Source of the DNA: Stramenopiles sp. TOSAG23-2
Lineage: Eukaryota > Sar
Assembly: GCA_900128395.1 (NCBI GenBank)
Contig: LT649276.1
Location: 1 to 47,380, forward strand
DNA: 47,380 nucleotides
Direction: 5' to 3'
The translations under genes and the position numbers were made by a program. Positions 31,541 to 43,719 of this stretch are shown in pieces. The notes below the pieces were generated by a model that was not told the DNA's origin, made no database searches, and was given only the letters and a program-made list of their open reading frames with translations. The first letter of the stretch is position 1. Each line of letters starts with the position of its first letter.

Positions 31541-31618
31541 ATATTATATAAGGCAAAAAAATATTCGTTATGGTTTTTATTTTTCTTTCTTTTTGAATTA
31601 TCATTATTATAATATTGA

Positions 31619-31694
31619 GGCAAAGATATGACGGAATTATTTTTTAAAAAAAAATATTAAAAAATATATAAGAAATATTTCCCGAGCTTTTGCC
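31619..31694 (+). promoter_or_regulatory. SECIS element (selenocysteine insertion sequence), type II-like
   Basis: Helix I: GGCAAAG (31619-31625) pairs with CTTTTGCC (31687-31694). Quartet: ATGAC (31628-31632) faces CGAG (31683-31686), giving the tandem G-A/A-G pairs of the ATGAN...NGAN consensus. Helix II: GGAATTATTTTTT (31633-31645) pairs with AAGAAATATTTCC (31670-31682) over 12 of 13 positions. The apical region starts with an A-run and contains a mini-stem ATATT/AATAT, as in type II SECIS. It lies in the 3' UTR of the gene with the in-frame TGA, on the same strand. Pairing was done by eye. Confidence 0.75.
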
Positions 31695-32298
31695 CTTTTT
31701 TTTTATGGATAACACGTATATCAGGGTATAAATTATTAGAGATGAGAGAGAAAAGGAGTTTGTATTAAATATTATGATATCAAAAAGAAGTCTTTTATTT
31801 TATTTATAATAACGTGTATTATAATATTGAATTTACGCATAATTTATTTTTTAATTTACTCATGATAATTCCTACTTCTTCAAAAGAATAAGGCAATAAT
31901 ATCTAGATCTCACACTATCATATGATATATTATTATATATACAAAATATATGAGTAAGAGAACATTTTATATATACTTCTTCGTATATATTTCGTAATAT
32001 ATATATATGATTATACAACTGCAAGTTGATACTCAATCTATTTACCTTCATTGGTATTCTCTATTATGAGAACATCAACACACCAGTATGAGATAGATAT
32101 TATTGTGTCAGTTATTGTATTCTTTTGAAGAAGTAGGAATTATCATGAGTAAACTAAAAAATAAATTATGCGTGTAAAATTAAATTAATATTTTAATAAT
32201 ATATATCATAATATATATATCATATTTCGTATATATATATATATATCATATTTTATATATATATACTACACACACATCTTACACACATCTCATGAACA
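31695..32298. other. Convergent 3' region with inverted-repeat element
   Basis: Spacer between the selenoprotein gene and the dioxygenase gene, which converge. It is dominated by the inverted-repeat element at 31831-32178 and by AT microsatellite DNA at 31995-32010 and 32195-32270. No gene seen. Confidence 0.6.
31831..32178. repeat. MITE-like element: 59-bp inverted repeats around a 230-bp core
   Basis: The left arm (31831-31890) and right arm (32119-32178) are reverse complements over about 59 bases, with one substitution and a 2-base indel. Shared words include TCTTTTGAAGAAGTAGGAAT and ATCATGAGTAAA. Solo or partial relatives occur at 16890-16932 (arm) and, inverted, at 43605-43629 (matching the core near 31951-31973). 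No coding capacity. It could be a non-autonomous transposon or a foldback element; no target-site duplication was confirmed. Confidence 0.75.
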
Positions 32299-33429
32299 CT
32301 AATGTCGTTTAAATGTCGCATTACCAATAGACCAACCTTTTCCATCATCAACCCACAATGGTGAGTTTTCATTATTTTTTCTCTTCTTATTTTCAATAGT
32401 TGTATATTTTGTTAAATCACGTTTTCCTTCAACATCAACATAATTGTCATCAAGCCAAGGGGCAACTCTACGTATTGCATTTGGGACTAATGTATGCCTT
32501 CCCTCTAACGTAACACGATGTAATATACGCAGCCCGTTGCTTTCTGGATCCTTAAATGCACTTTTTTCAGCTCGATGACAGACTGTTATATTGTTTGACA
32601 TGATCATATCACCTTCTTCCCAAATATGCATATAAAAATTATTATTCGCAATATCATATATAGGTTTCATAACTTCATAAATTTCGTCCTCTGATAATAA
32701 TTGCGTTTCAAGATTACTTGTGGTATTATCAGGAATCAATCTTATAATACCAGCCAACTGATATGGATTTGCAAATGTTTGCAACCGCTTTGTGACTGGG
32801 TGTGGAAACAACATTGGGAGTAGATTACCGCTATGAGCGTTAACTGTGAATAAATTTGCCATTTTACTTAAATGTTCATTTGTTAATTGGTCGCAAATGT
32901 TGCCCATGTGATTGAAGCTAGTAGGCCCTCCATTCAAAGGGACTTTTTGTAGATGATACGAGACATGTCCAAATGGGGCATCATTATGCAAGCCATCATG
33001 ATGAAATCCTCCACCGACTTGAACAAAACCATGTTCTTCATTGTTAGACAAACGGAAGACGGCTTCATGCTCTGCTGCTTTATGTATTGCATGGGTGCTA
33101 AAAATACGATGAGTTCCAAATTGACCCACCGCGTTTAACTGTTCTTTTGCTGTAAAATATTTTTTATCACCCCCTTGACCTTTAAATATGATTATTCCAT
33201 GGACAGCCATAATCGCTTCCAAATACGCACGTGTTTCGTAGCCAACTGTTTCCAATGACAGATCAATACCTGTTACCATTACTCCAAAGTATGGTTTATT
33301 TCTTGTTAATATTAAATTTGGATGTTCTTCTTTTATCGTTTCTGGTAAGTCACCCGTTAACATATGCTCCCATGTTGGAAGTGTTTTAGATGTCCAATAT
33401 CCAGGATTGTTTAATTGTACTCTGGACAT
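32299..33429 (-). CDS. TauD/TfdA-family Fe(II)/2-oxoglutarate dioxygenase
   Basis: 376 residues. The iron-binding H-x-D is H143-H-D145 (in G-F-H-H-D-G), located exactly 24 residues before the G-G-x-T motif (G167-G-P-T), as in TauD. The distal iron histidine is H285 (V-C-H-R-A), and R305 (L-H-R-V) fits the 2-oxoglutarate carboxylate ligand. The N-terminal G-x-x-V-T-G-I-D-L-S is also typical of the family. It couples 2-oxoglutarate decarboxylation to hydroxylation of a small acid; the substrate (taurine, alpha-keto-acid, carnitine precursor or other) cannot be told from sequence. No organelle-targeting peptide is obvious. It converges on the selenoprotein gene and is divergent from the helicase gene. 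Confidence 0.88.
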   Translation of the reverse strand: MSRVQLNNPGYWTSKTLPTWEHMLTGDLPETIKEEHPNLILTRNKPYFGVMVTGIDLSLETVGYETRAYLEAIMAVHGIIIFKGQGGDKKYFTAKEQLNAVGQFGTHRIFSTHAIHKAAEHEAVFRLSNNEEHGFVQVGGGFHHDGLHNDAPFGHVSYHLQKVPLNGGPTSFNHMGNICDQLTNEHLSKMANLFTVNAHSGNLLPMLFPHPVTKRLQTFANPYQLAGIIRLIPDNTTSNLETQLLSEDEIYEVMKPIYDIANNNFYMHIWEEGDMIMSNNITVCHRAEKSAFKDPESNGLRILHRVTLEGRHTLVPNAIRRVAPWLDDNYVDVEGKRDLTKYTTIENKKRKNNENSPLWVDDGKGWSIGNATFKRH

Positions 33430-36919
<3,490 letters not shown>

Positions 36920-37672
36920 ATATATAATATTAGATATATATATGTTATCTAGAAAATGTAAAATAAAATTTTTGTGTGTGTAAAACAAAAAAGAATATGT
37001 AAATTATGCGTGATGTATGGCTTTAAAAAATACCTGTAAGGCTAAAAAAAAAGAAAAAAAATACACTCAACAAATATAATAATTATAAGTACGGTAAATT
37101 AAAATTGCAAAAAATATATATACTGGTCTATAAGTAGTAGCTGGCGGCTACCAAGCTACAAGTATAATTATTTTTCCAAAAAAATTATTATACTGTTACC
37201 TTGTACGAGATTTGTATTACACATTAACATATAATTACTAAGCTGGTAAGCAGAATATTAATAGTTGCTATAGCTATCAGGTTAAATATCACACACACTC
37301 CCAGCACTCTGCTGGCATTATTATTAAATTAAAATACTACAGTACCTGGTATGATAGTTATTCTTTAATAAAAATATCATAGTACCTGTGATAAATCTCA
37401 AAAGTAAATTGATAATCAAAATCGAAATTATAACAATAACAAGTAACAAAATAAGCTCTGTATATTGTTAATTTTTTGCTATTCAGTACACTTGGTATAT
37501 GCACACTCCATTTAGTGTCAAAATAAAAATAATAGTACACAGACATAAATATTTACAATGAGTAACAAGTGTATGTAGCAAAAACTCTTATAATACGAAG
37601 TACTCTCCTCTTGCACAATCAGATTTGTAATATATTTCTTCAACAACAGAAAAAATAACTTCCGAAAAGAAA
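36920..37672. other. Intergenic region
   Basis: 753 bases between two same-strand genes. GC-richer patches near 37130-37165 and 37235-37320 carry CTGGTAAGC, AAGCTGG and CAGGTTAA words. A short match to the dispersed repeat (AAATTATGCGT near 37001) lies soon after the helicase stop. No gene seen. Confidence 0.5.
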
Positions 37673-40600
37673 ATGTCTACAATCGATATCTTTCGCTTCA
37701 GTACTTTGCAAGTCGGTACCTGTCGAAAATGTGCAAAATCACAAAGAAAAGCATGGGGTAGTAAAAATGGTTCTCCTGATTTATGTAAGCATCAAAAGGC
37801 TAAACTGCGTAAGTCTATTGAAGGCAGATTTTTAATAAGTGCTTCAACAACGAAAGAAACCCTTCAAAGTAGAACTCGTAAGCGATATCGAACGAAGCGA
37901 AGAGCGGCTAAGTCATTGAAACCAATACAGCGCCCTTCTCACTCAACCCGTAAAACAAATTCCTATTACAACCTCACCAAGCATCAACGTCGTATTACAG
38001 TGTCTAAAACATTGCCAAAATTACGCGGAGCCCATCACTTAAATAAAAATGCTAAGAAATTAACCTGGCGAGGTGGGCTTTTTGAACCAATGGAAATTAA
38101 TGAAGAAGCATTAATTGAACACATTTTTGACATATGTGATGAATATGGATTAGGCTTTATACATAGAAGTACATTTTTGACAACATTAAAATTTAACGAA
38201 GAAATTCAAGCTGCTGTAACAGGATCTAAAGTTTTAAAACGGTTAGCAAATGAGGAAGCTATTCAAAGTAAATTTATGAGGTTTCGGACAAGGCATGTTC
38301 AGAATATGAAATTAGATGAATTGTTTCGCTTTTTAGGGAAAAGACCAGAAGATACGCACCATTTTAAAATCAATGGCAGTCATGATTCATTAAAAAATGG
38401 TTATAAAACAGCTGATGGTTCTATTCGCTTTGGAACACCTGATACGATTGTCTCAACTGCACTATATACGGCACGTAAGAAAGTTGCTACTACTCCACCA
38501 GTTGATCCTGCATATGTATTTTCAAAACAAGGTATTATAAACCGTAAATTAATGTTCCATCAACAACATTTAATGTCTTTAAAACGGAAATTAATAGATA
38601 TCATACGTTATAAAATACAAGAAAAAACAGTCATGCAGAGAGTATATGAAGCTGGTGAATCTTATAAAACTTGTTTAAAACTATTAAGTTGTATTTTTGA
38701 TGACAATGGAAAAAGCAATAGTAATGAAGAAGATGATGATGATGATAATAAAAATAATGATAATAACAATATGAACAACAATGTAAATAAGAAACGTAAG
38801 AGGAATAGCGAATCAAATAAAATAAAGAGCATCCTCAACAACAATAATAATAACAGCGATGGAAGCAATTCAACGACACCATCGTTGCTATCGCCACCTT
38901 TATCTACATTTAATGCAAAAAACATCAATCTTAGTGAAAATTTACTGCTTGCTGTTGGTCCAGTCCTTTCTGCAACAGGTTTACGTATACATACAGTCGA
39001 TAAGTTAATCTACTTGTATGAAAAACATAAAATTATGAAGGCGAAAATACCTAGATTTCATTTTTTAAATTATGAAATTGGTGAAAATTTTCGTAAAAGT
39101 ATAGTAGCATTAGAGAACGATTTGCATTTAGCGCTTGGTATGGGAAATTATACCGAAAAACAACTTTCAGCTGCAGAATTGAAATATATATATATAGCAT
39201 TGGATGAAAAATATCAAGCGTTTGAAAAACGTGCTAGTGATATGTTGTGGGTGTTAGAACGGGACAATTGGCCAAATAATTATCGAGTTAGAATGGCTGC
39301 GACTGGCTTTCAAAATTTATGGCGTACTATGAAAGCGAAAGAGAAATATAACAAAAAGAAAAAATTATTATTAATACTACAAAATATTATGTCAAAACGC
39401 ATAACGCGATGGCTACGAAAGCGTATAGCAATAATGAAGCAAAGAAAATTCACCAAAATATTGAAACGTCTAATGGCAACCAATATACAGCGATGTTATC
39501 GGGGTAAAATTGGAAGAAGACATAGTATTAAAAAAAATAGGAGACACTTAGCAGCAAAAAGGATACAACTTGCATTTAAATCAAGAAAGTTGTTGATGCG
39601 TTTAAAAAAAAAAGTACGACGACTTCGCGCGACAAAGAAGATACAAAAAGCTCATAGAGACATGCTTGTTAGAATTAAATACAAGAAGCTAAAAGCACGT
39701 CGAGCACGTGTATTATTGTACAAAAGGCATGTTTTTGATCAAAAAGTTCAAGATTGGAAACGATCACGAATGAAGAAATTTGCAACACAAAAATTGCAAA
39801 AAGTATATCGCAAATGGAGAAAGAAGAAATGCGAATTAGAAAAGATTGAAGCAATGTTACGTGAAAAACGGAATGTATCAGCGTTAATTATCCAAAAAAA
39901 CTGGAGAGTATACTTAACATATTTAAGATTAAAACGTTTAAAATATGCAATAAGAAAGTTACAACGTTGGCATAAAGCAATATTAGATAGATGGCATTTT
40001 ATAATATATCGTGAAAAAATGATTATAATACAGAAATTATGGCGAGGACGAAACGGAAGGGAGAAAGCTAAAAACGTACGCAATGAACATATCAAAAAGC
40101 AAAGAAGACTTCAAGAGAAAAGAATAAATGCATCGATATCAATTCAAAAAGAAGCACGTAGGTACGTTGCAGTGAAAAAATATAAACAATTACAATTTCA
40201 CACAAAATCAGCAGTAACCATACAACGTCAAATGCGCGGGTCCATAGCTCGTAAAATCAAAATACCAAAGAGAAAAAAATCCATAGTAACAATTCAACGA
40301 TATGGAAGAGGTATGACGGGAAGAAGGCGTGTCAATAATATTAAAGATCAACAGCGTTTTGTGAAACGGCATAACGCAGCAACTCGTATACAAACTACAA
40401 TGCGCGGTATATTAAGTCGAAATCGTGTGAATGCAATCAAAGAACAGAAACGAATTGATTTTTTGAGGCGTAGAAATAAAAATGCTATTCTCATCCAGAG
40501 ACACGGCCGTGGATACATAACAAGGAAGAGAATGATTGAAATAAGTTTAAAGAAGAAGAAAAATGAAGAATTTGCCAAGGAGCTAAATGAACGAAGGAAA

Positions 40601-41851
40601 CAGGCTTCAATTACAATACAAAAAAATGCCAGAGGGCGAATAACTAGGAATAATCTAAATGAAAAAAAACGAAAACAAAAGGAAAGGGAAATATATGCCG
40701 CTATTCAAATACAAAAGCAAGGTCGTGGCATGTTATCTCGCAAGCACGTGAAAGAAAAACAGCAGAAAATTTTACTAGACTTGTGCATAGAGGAAGACGA
40801 CGATGAAAAAAAATTGGAGAAATCGTTCAAAGAAAATAATGCATCTGTTAAAATACAAGCACTTGTACGTGGTCACCTTGATAGAAATTTAGTTGAACGA
40901 AAAAAGGAAAGCAATGCAAGAGAAAACAAAGCAGCAAAGGATATACAAAGAATAGTTCGTGGAAAACAAGGCCGAAACAAAGCAAAACGAGAAGTGCTAG
41001 TAAAACAAACACAAGACAAAATACGAGCGATGGCAGCCGAGGATATCCAAAAAATTGTACGTGGTCATTTAGGAAGATTAGCCGTTGCAGATTTAAGACT
41101 AGAGAAACAAACTAGAGCACGGTTTGAACGGGAACAAAAAGCAAAAGAAGAGGAATTTTTGAGGAAAGAGAGGGCGAGTGAAAAAAGTGCACGCGAAACT
41201 ATGTTTGAAATGGAAAAGGAATCTAGAGCAAATGAAGACTGGTTACGAAGACTTGCAGACCAAGCCGAAAAAGCTCGAATAGAAAGGCAAAAGGAGAAAG
41301 AGCGTGAAAGATTGGAAAAGAAAAAGAAATCAGAGGAAGCTTATATCAGACAACGCTTGGAAGGAATGCGCGACGCATTGTCAAAAGCAAAGGACAAAGA
41401 GTCCATTGAAGCAATTGCATTTTTAATCCCAGATAATGAAGGTGATGAATTTTTAAAGCTGAAGAATGAAGCAATGAAAATGATCAAAAAGCTAGAACAA
41501 GGAGAAAAAGAAAATGCATCCACTTTAGAAAGAAATCAAATGTCACAAAGAGCGGACGAAGAGGAGTGGATAGAAGCATATGATGAAGATTCTGGTATGA
41601 CTTATTACATCAATGTGAATACTGGTGAAACATCTTGGACAAAGAATGATATAGATGCACATAATAATAATACTGGTGAAACATCTTGGACAAAGAATGA
41701 TATAGATGCACATAATAATAATAATGATAATATCAATAATGATAATGTTGATTCCAGCCAAGCAAATACAAATTTAGCAACATCTGATAGATCATCAAAT
41801 ATATTTGAAAGAGTAGTAAAACGTGTGGAAGAAGAAGGGGTTGATTCGTAG
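37673..41851 (+). CDS. Giant IQ-motif protein with C-terminal WW domain
   Basis: 1392 residues. The N-terminal 300 residues are basic with a C-x-x-C near residue 17 and no clear domain. A poly-Asn/Asp region lies at about 350-400. From about 606 to 1136 there are roughly 17 IQ motifs, each starting I-Q-x-x-x-R-G or a close variant (for example I-Q-R-Q-M-R-G-S-I-A-R, I-Q-K-Q-G-R-G-M-L-S-R and I-Q-K-I-V-R-G-H-L-G-R), expected to bind calmodulin or myosin-light-chain-like proteins. A charged coiled coil follows (about 1140-1250), then a WW domain (about 1301-1332, E-W-I-E-A-Y-D ... Y-Y-I-N-V-N-T-G-E-T-S-W). No motor domain is present, so it is not a myosin. The long IQ array recalls ASPM and ciliary IQ proteins, so a spindle or axonemal role is possible. 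Confidence 0.88.
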   Translation: MSTIDIFRFSTLQVGTCRKCAKSQRKAWGSKNGSPDLCKHQKAKLRKSIEGRFLISASTTKETLQSRTRKRYRTKRRAAKSLKPIQRPSHSTRKTNSYYNLTKHQRRITVSKTLPKLRGAHHLNKNAKKLTWRGGLFEPMEINEEALIEHIFDICDEYGLGFIHRSTFLTTLKFNEEIQAAVTGSKVLKRLANEEAIQSKFMRFRTRHVQNMKLDELFRFLGKRPEDTHHFKINGSHDSLKNGYKTADGSIRFGTPDTIVSTALYTARKKVATTPPVDPAYVFSKQGIINRKLMFHQQHLMSLKRKLIDIIRYKIQEKTVMQRVYEAGESYKTCLKLLSCIFDDNGKSNSNEEDDDDDNKNNDNNNMNNNVNKKRKRNSESNKIKSILNNNNNNSDGSNSTTPSLLSPPLSTFNAKNINLSENLLLAVGPVLSATGLRIHTVDKLIYLYEKHKIMKAKIPRFHFLNYEIGENFRKSIVALENDLHLALGMGNYTEKQLSAAELKYIYIALDEKYQAFEKRASDMLWVLERDNWPNNYRVRMAATGFQNLWRTMKAKEKYNKKKKLLLILQNIMSKRITRWLRKRIAIMKQRKFTKILKRLMATNIQRCYRGKIGRRHSIKKNRRHLAAKRIQLAFKSRKLLMRLKKKVRRLRATKKIQKAHRDMLVRIKYKKLKARRARVLLYKRHVFDQKVQDWKRSRMKKFATQKLQKVYRKWRKKKCELEKIEAMLREKRNVSALIIQKNWRVYLTYLRLKRLKYAIRKLQRWHKAILDRWHFIIYREKMIIIQKLWRGRNGREKAKNVRNEHIKKQRRLQEKRINASISIQKEARRYVAVKKYKQLQFHTKSAVTIQRQMRGSIARKIKIPKRKKSIVTIQRYGRGMTGRRRVNNIKDQQRFVKRHNAATRIQTTMRGILSRNRVNAIKEQKRIDFLRRRNKNAILIQRHGRGYITRKRMIEISLKKKKNEEFAKELNERRKQASITIQKNARGRITRNNLNEKKRKQKEREIYAAIQIQKQGRGMLSRKHVKEKQQKILLDLCIEEDDDEKKLEKSFKENNASVKIQALVRGHLDRNLVERKKESNARENKAAKDIQRIVRGKQGRNKAKREVLVKQTQDKIRAMAAEDIQKIVRGHLGRLAVADLRLEKQTRARFEREQKAKEEEFLRKERASEKSARETMFEMEKESRANEDWLRRLADQAEKARIERQKEKERERLEKKKKSEEAYIRQRLEGMRDALSKAKDKESIEAIAFLIPDNEGDEFLKLKNEAMKMIKKLEQGEKENASTLERNQMSQRADEEEWIEAYDEDSGMTYYINVNTGETSWTKNDIDAHNNNTGETSWTKNDIDAHNNNNDNINNDNVDSSQANTNLATSDRSSNIFERVVKRVEEEGVDS
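41618..41719 (+). repeat. 51-bp in-frame tandem duplication inside the WW coding region
   Basis: AATACTGGTGAAACATCTTG recurs at 41618 and 41669. The 17-codon unit (N-T-G-E-T-S-W-T-K-N-D-I-D-A-H-N-N) repeats the third strand of the WW domain and its C-terminal tryptophan, leaving one full WW and one orphan half. Confidence 0.95.
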
Positions 41852-42579
41852 TACGTGTATTGTAGTATATTACTATATTTTTTAGATATTAATGAACCGG
41901 GCACCGGGCACCGCATCAAAGCTACAAAGTTAAAGTATTCGCTCATACCACATAATATCAGAAGATAGAGTCTCTTCTGTTGTGGTATACCAGGTATATT
42001 AAAGCTACCACCGTGGTATGTGCGTATATTATAGCGCTCTAGCTCTCCATATTATAATATGTACTGTACCTAGTAGATGTTGCTACCAAGTACTGTAATA
42101 CACAGAGTACACGTGAGCTTAGAGAGGATCCTCTCTACGTGAGCTGGTGAGCATATTTTATTACAGTAATATACCAGAAATTACCTCGGTATTAGTCTTT
42201 CCTCGGAAGACTCTGCGCTTGGGCTTGCCAGAGTACCTCGGTATAATTGCAATTCTTCTAAAATAATACCAAAAAAAATAAATACAAAACTACGAGGTAT
42301 AGACGACTATTAATCTAATTAACCAATGCACAATACATAATCTAAATAAAAAATTAAAACTATTTTCCATATTCTCCCTGATACATAGAATAAATAAAAT
42401 CGACGATAGAAAAAAAACACGATACGCACACATATATGCATACATTGTTCATAACGAATTCTTAAATCATGACTTCCGTTGCATCATCAACAACATCAAA
42501 ATTTAAACATTTGACGATAGAAAAAAAACACGATACGCACACATATATGCATACATTGTTCATAACGAATTCTTAAATC
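41852..42579. other. Intergenic region with short palindromic insert-like structures
   Basis: 728 bases upstream of the cyclotransferase gene. It holds a perfect 18-bp palindrome (42120-42137, centre GGATCC) between two ACGTGAGCT copies. A 41-bp segment with two adjacent hairpins lies between two TACCTCGGTAT copies (42182 and 42234). The right end is the first copy of the 111-bp duplication (from 42402). No gene other than a short upstream reading frame. Confidence 0.6.
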
Positions 42580-42622
42580 ATGACTTCCGTTGCATCATCA
42601 ACAACATCAAAATTTAAACATT
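42402..42622 (+). repeat. 111-bp tandem duplication across the start codon of the cyclotransferase gene
   Basis: Two copies (from 42402 and 42513) of the leader plus the first 14-15 codons. The first copy keeps its ATG (42469) and reads 35 codons before TAA, which ends 3 bases before the real ATG at 42580. The duplicate is therefore now an upstream ORF. Confidence 0.95.
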
Positions 42623-43377
42623 TATTTGTATATGGTACGTTGAAAAAAGGTTATACAAATTATACTAGATATCTAAAGCATTCAAAAAAATTAGGACGTG
42701 CAAAATTTATATCACCAGCCATAACAGTAGAGAAATATCCTTTAATCCTACGCCCAACAAATCGACTGCCAAATACAAGAGGGCCTATATTGATGACAGC
42801 ACACCAAGAGGATAAATCAAAGTGGTATCATATTGAAGGTGAATTATGGAAAGTTGATGAAATAACCATGAAAGCTTTGGATATCTTAGAGGGTGTGAAT
42901 AGAACCAATCAGTATCATCATGAAAATATTCAGGTAATTCATAAGGATAATAATAATATTATCAATGATTGTACATGTTACTTTTATACAACATTGGGTA
43001 TGGATGATGAATTGTTGAAAATTACTCCGTTACTACCATCATATGATGATAAGGCTCATAATGAATATAAACCATCAAATGAATTAAATACTGAAATATT
43101 AAAAACCATTTATACAGATACAATAACATGTAAAAGATGTAAGCAAAAATATGTAAACGAATATAATACTAACAAGTCATGTAAACATCATAGCGAATCG
43201 TATGCTGGGGAAACGAAACAACGATGGCAATTACCTGGAGATACTGATGGTAGTGCTGAGATACATTTTTTTTACAGTTGTTGTGGTAATTATGATGAAA
43301 ATAGTGAAGGTTGTCATACTAGCAAACATATTTCTTACGATGAGGATGATACTATACTTTATAAAGAGTATGATTGA
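42580..43377 (+). CDS. Gamma-glutamylcyclotransferase-like (AIG2/GGACT) protein fused to a CHORD-like zinc domain
   Basis: 265 residues. Residues 14-120 have the GGCT/AIG2 signature: L-F-V-Y-G-T-L-K-K-G (15-24), I-E-G-E-L-W-K-V-D (86-93) with E88 as the likely catalytic acid, and L-D-I-L-E-G ... Y-H-H (100-114). The family releases 5-oxoproline from gamma-glutamyl amines or peptides. Residues 184-250 add C-x-x-C (184, 187), N-x-x-x-S-C-x-x-H (201, 204), Y-S-C-C-G (234-235) and G-C-x-x-x-x-H (245-250). This order resembles the CHORD zinc-binding domain. The combination is unusual. The start at 42580 is chosen because an upstream duplicate ATG (42469) leads to a stop. It ends in TGA. Confidence 0.85.
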   Translation: MTSVASSTTSKFKHLFVYGTLKKGYTNYTRYLKHSKKLGRAKFISPAITVEKYPLILRPTNRLPNTRGPILMTAHQEDKSKWYHIEGELWKVDEITMKALDILEGVNRTNQYHHENIQVIHKDNNNIINDCTCYFYTTLGMDDELLKITPLLPSYDDKAHNEYKPSNELNTEILKTIYTDTITCKRCKQKYVNEYNTNKSCKHHSESYAGETKQRWQLPGDTDGSAEIHFFYSCCGNYDENSEGCHTSKHISYDEDDTILYKEYD

Positions 43378-43555
43378 GTGTTTTTTGTTAAATAATAATA
43401 ATATTTTAAATTTAAATGCATATTTAACTTTAGTTGTCATACTAGCAAACATATTTCTTACGATGAGGATGATACTATACTTTATAAAGAGTATGATTGA
43501 GTGTTTTTTGTTAAATAATAATAATATTTTAAATTTAAATGCATATTTAACTTTA
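43311..43555 (+). repeat. 123-bp tandem duplication across the stop codon of the cyclotransferase gene
   Basis: TTGTCATACTAGCAAACATA recurs at 43311 and 43434. The left copy contains the last 22 codons and the stop. The right copy is a near-identical image in the 3' UTR, including a second TGA. Confidence 0.95.
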
Positions 43556-43719
43556 AAAGACATATTATAAACATTTTTTTAAATATATCATATATATATA
43601 TATATATATATAAAATGTTCTCTTACTCAATATATTAATATTAAATATATAAATTTCTTTTACTCCCGTTCATTAACATCTGAAATCAAAAATGATTTAT
43701 AAAGTTTAGTAAAAATTAT
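43556..43719. other. Convergent spacer with AT repeat
   Basis: Short AT-rich spacer between the duplicated end of the cyclotransferase gene and the stop of the minus-strand membrane protein gene. It contains (AT)n near 43590-43611 and, at 43605-43629, an inverted match to the core of the element at 31831-32178. I could not fold a convincing SECIS for the minus-strand gene here. Confidence 0.5.

Noticed and set aside
43556-43719. SECIS for the minus-strand TGA gene
   Set aside because: ATGA-containing words occur (for example in AATGAACGGG), but no helix II could be paired to a downstream NGAN.
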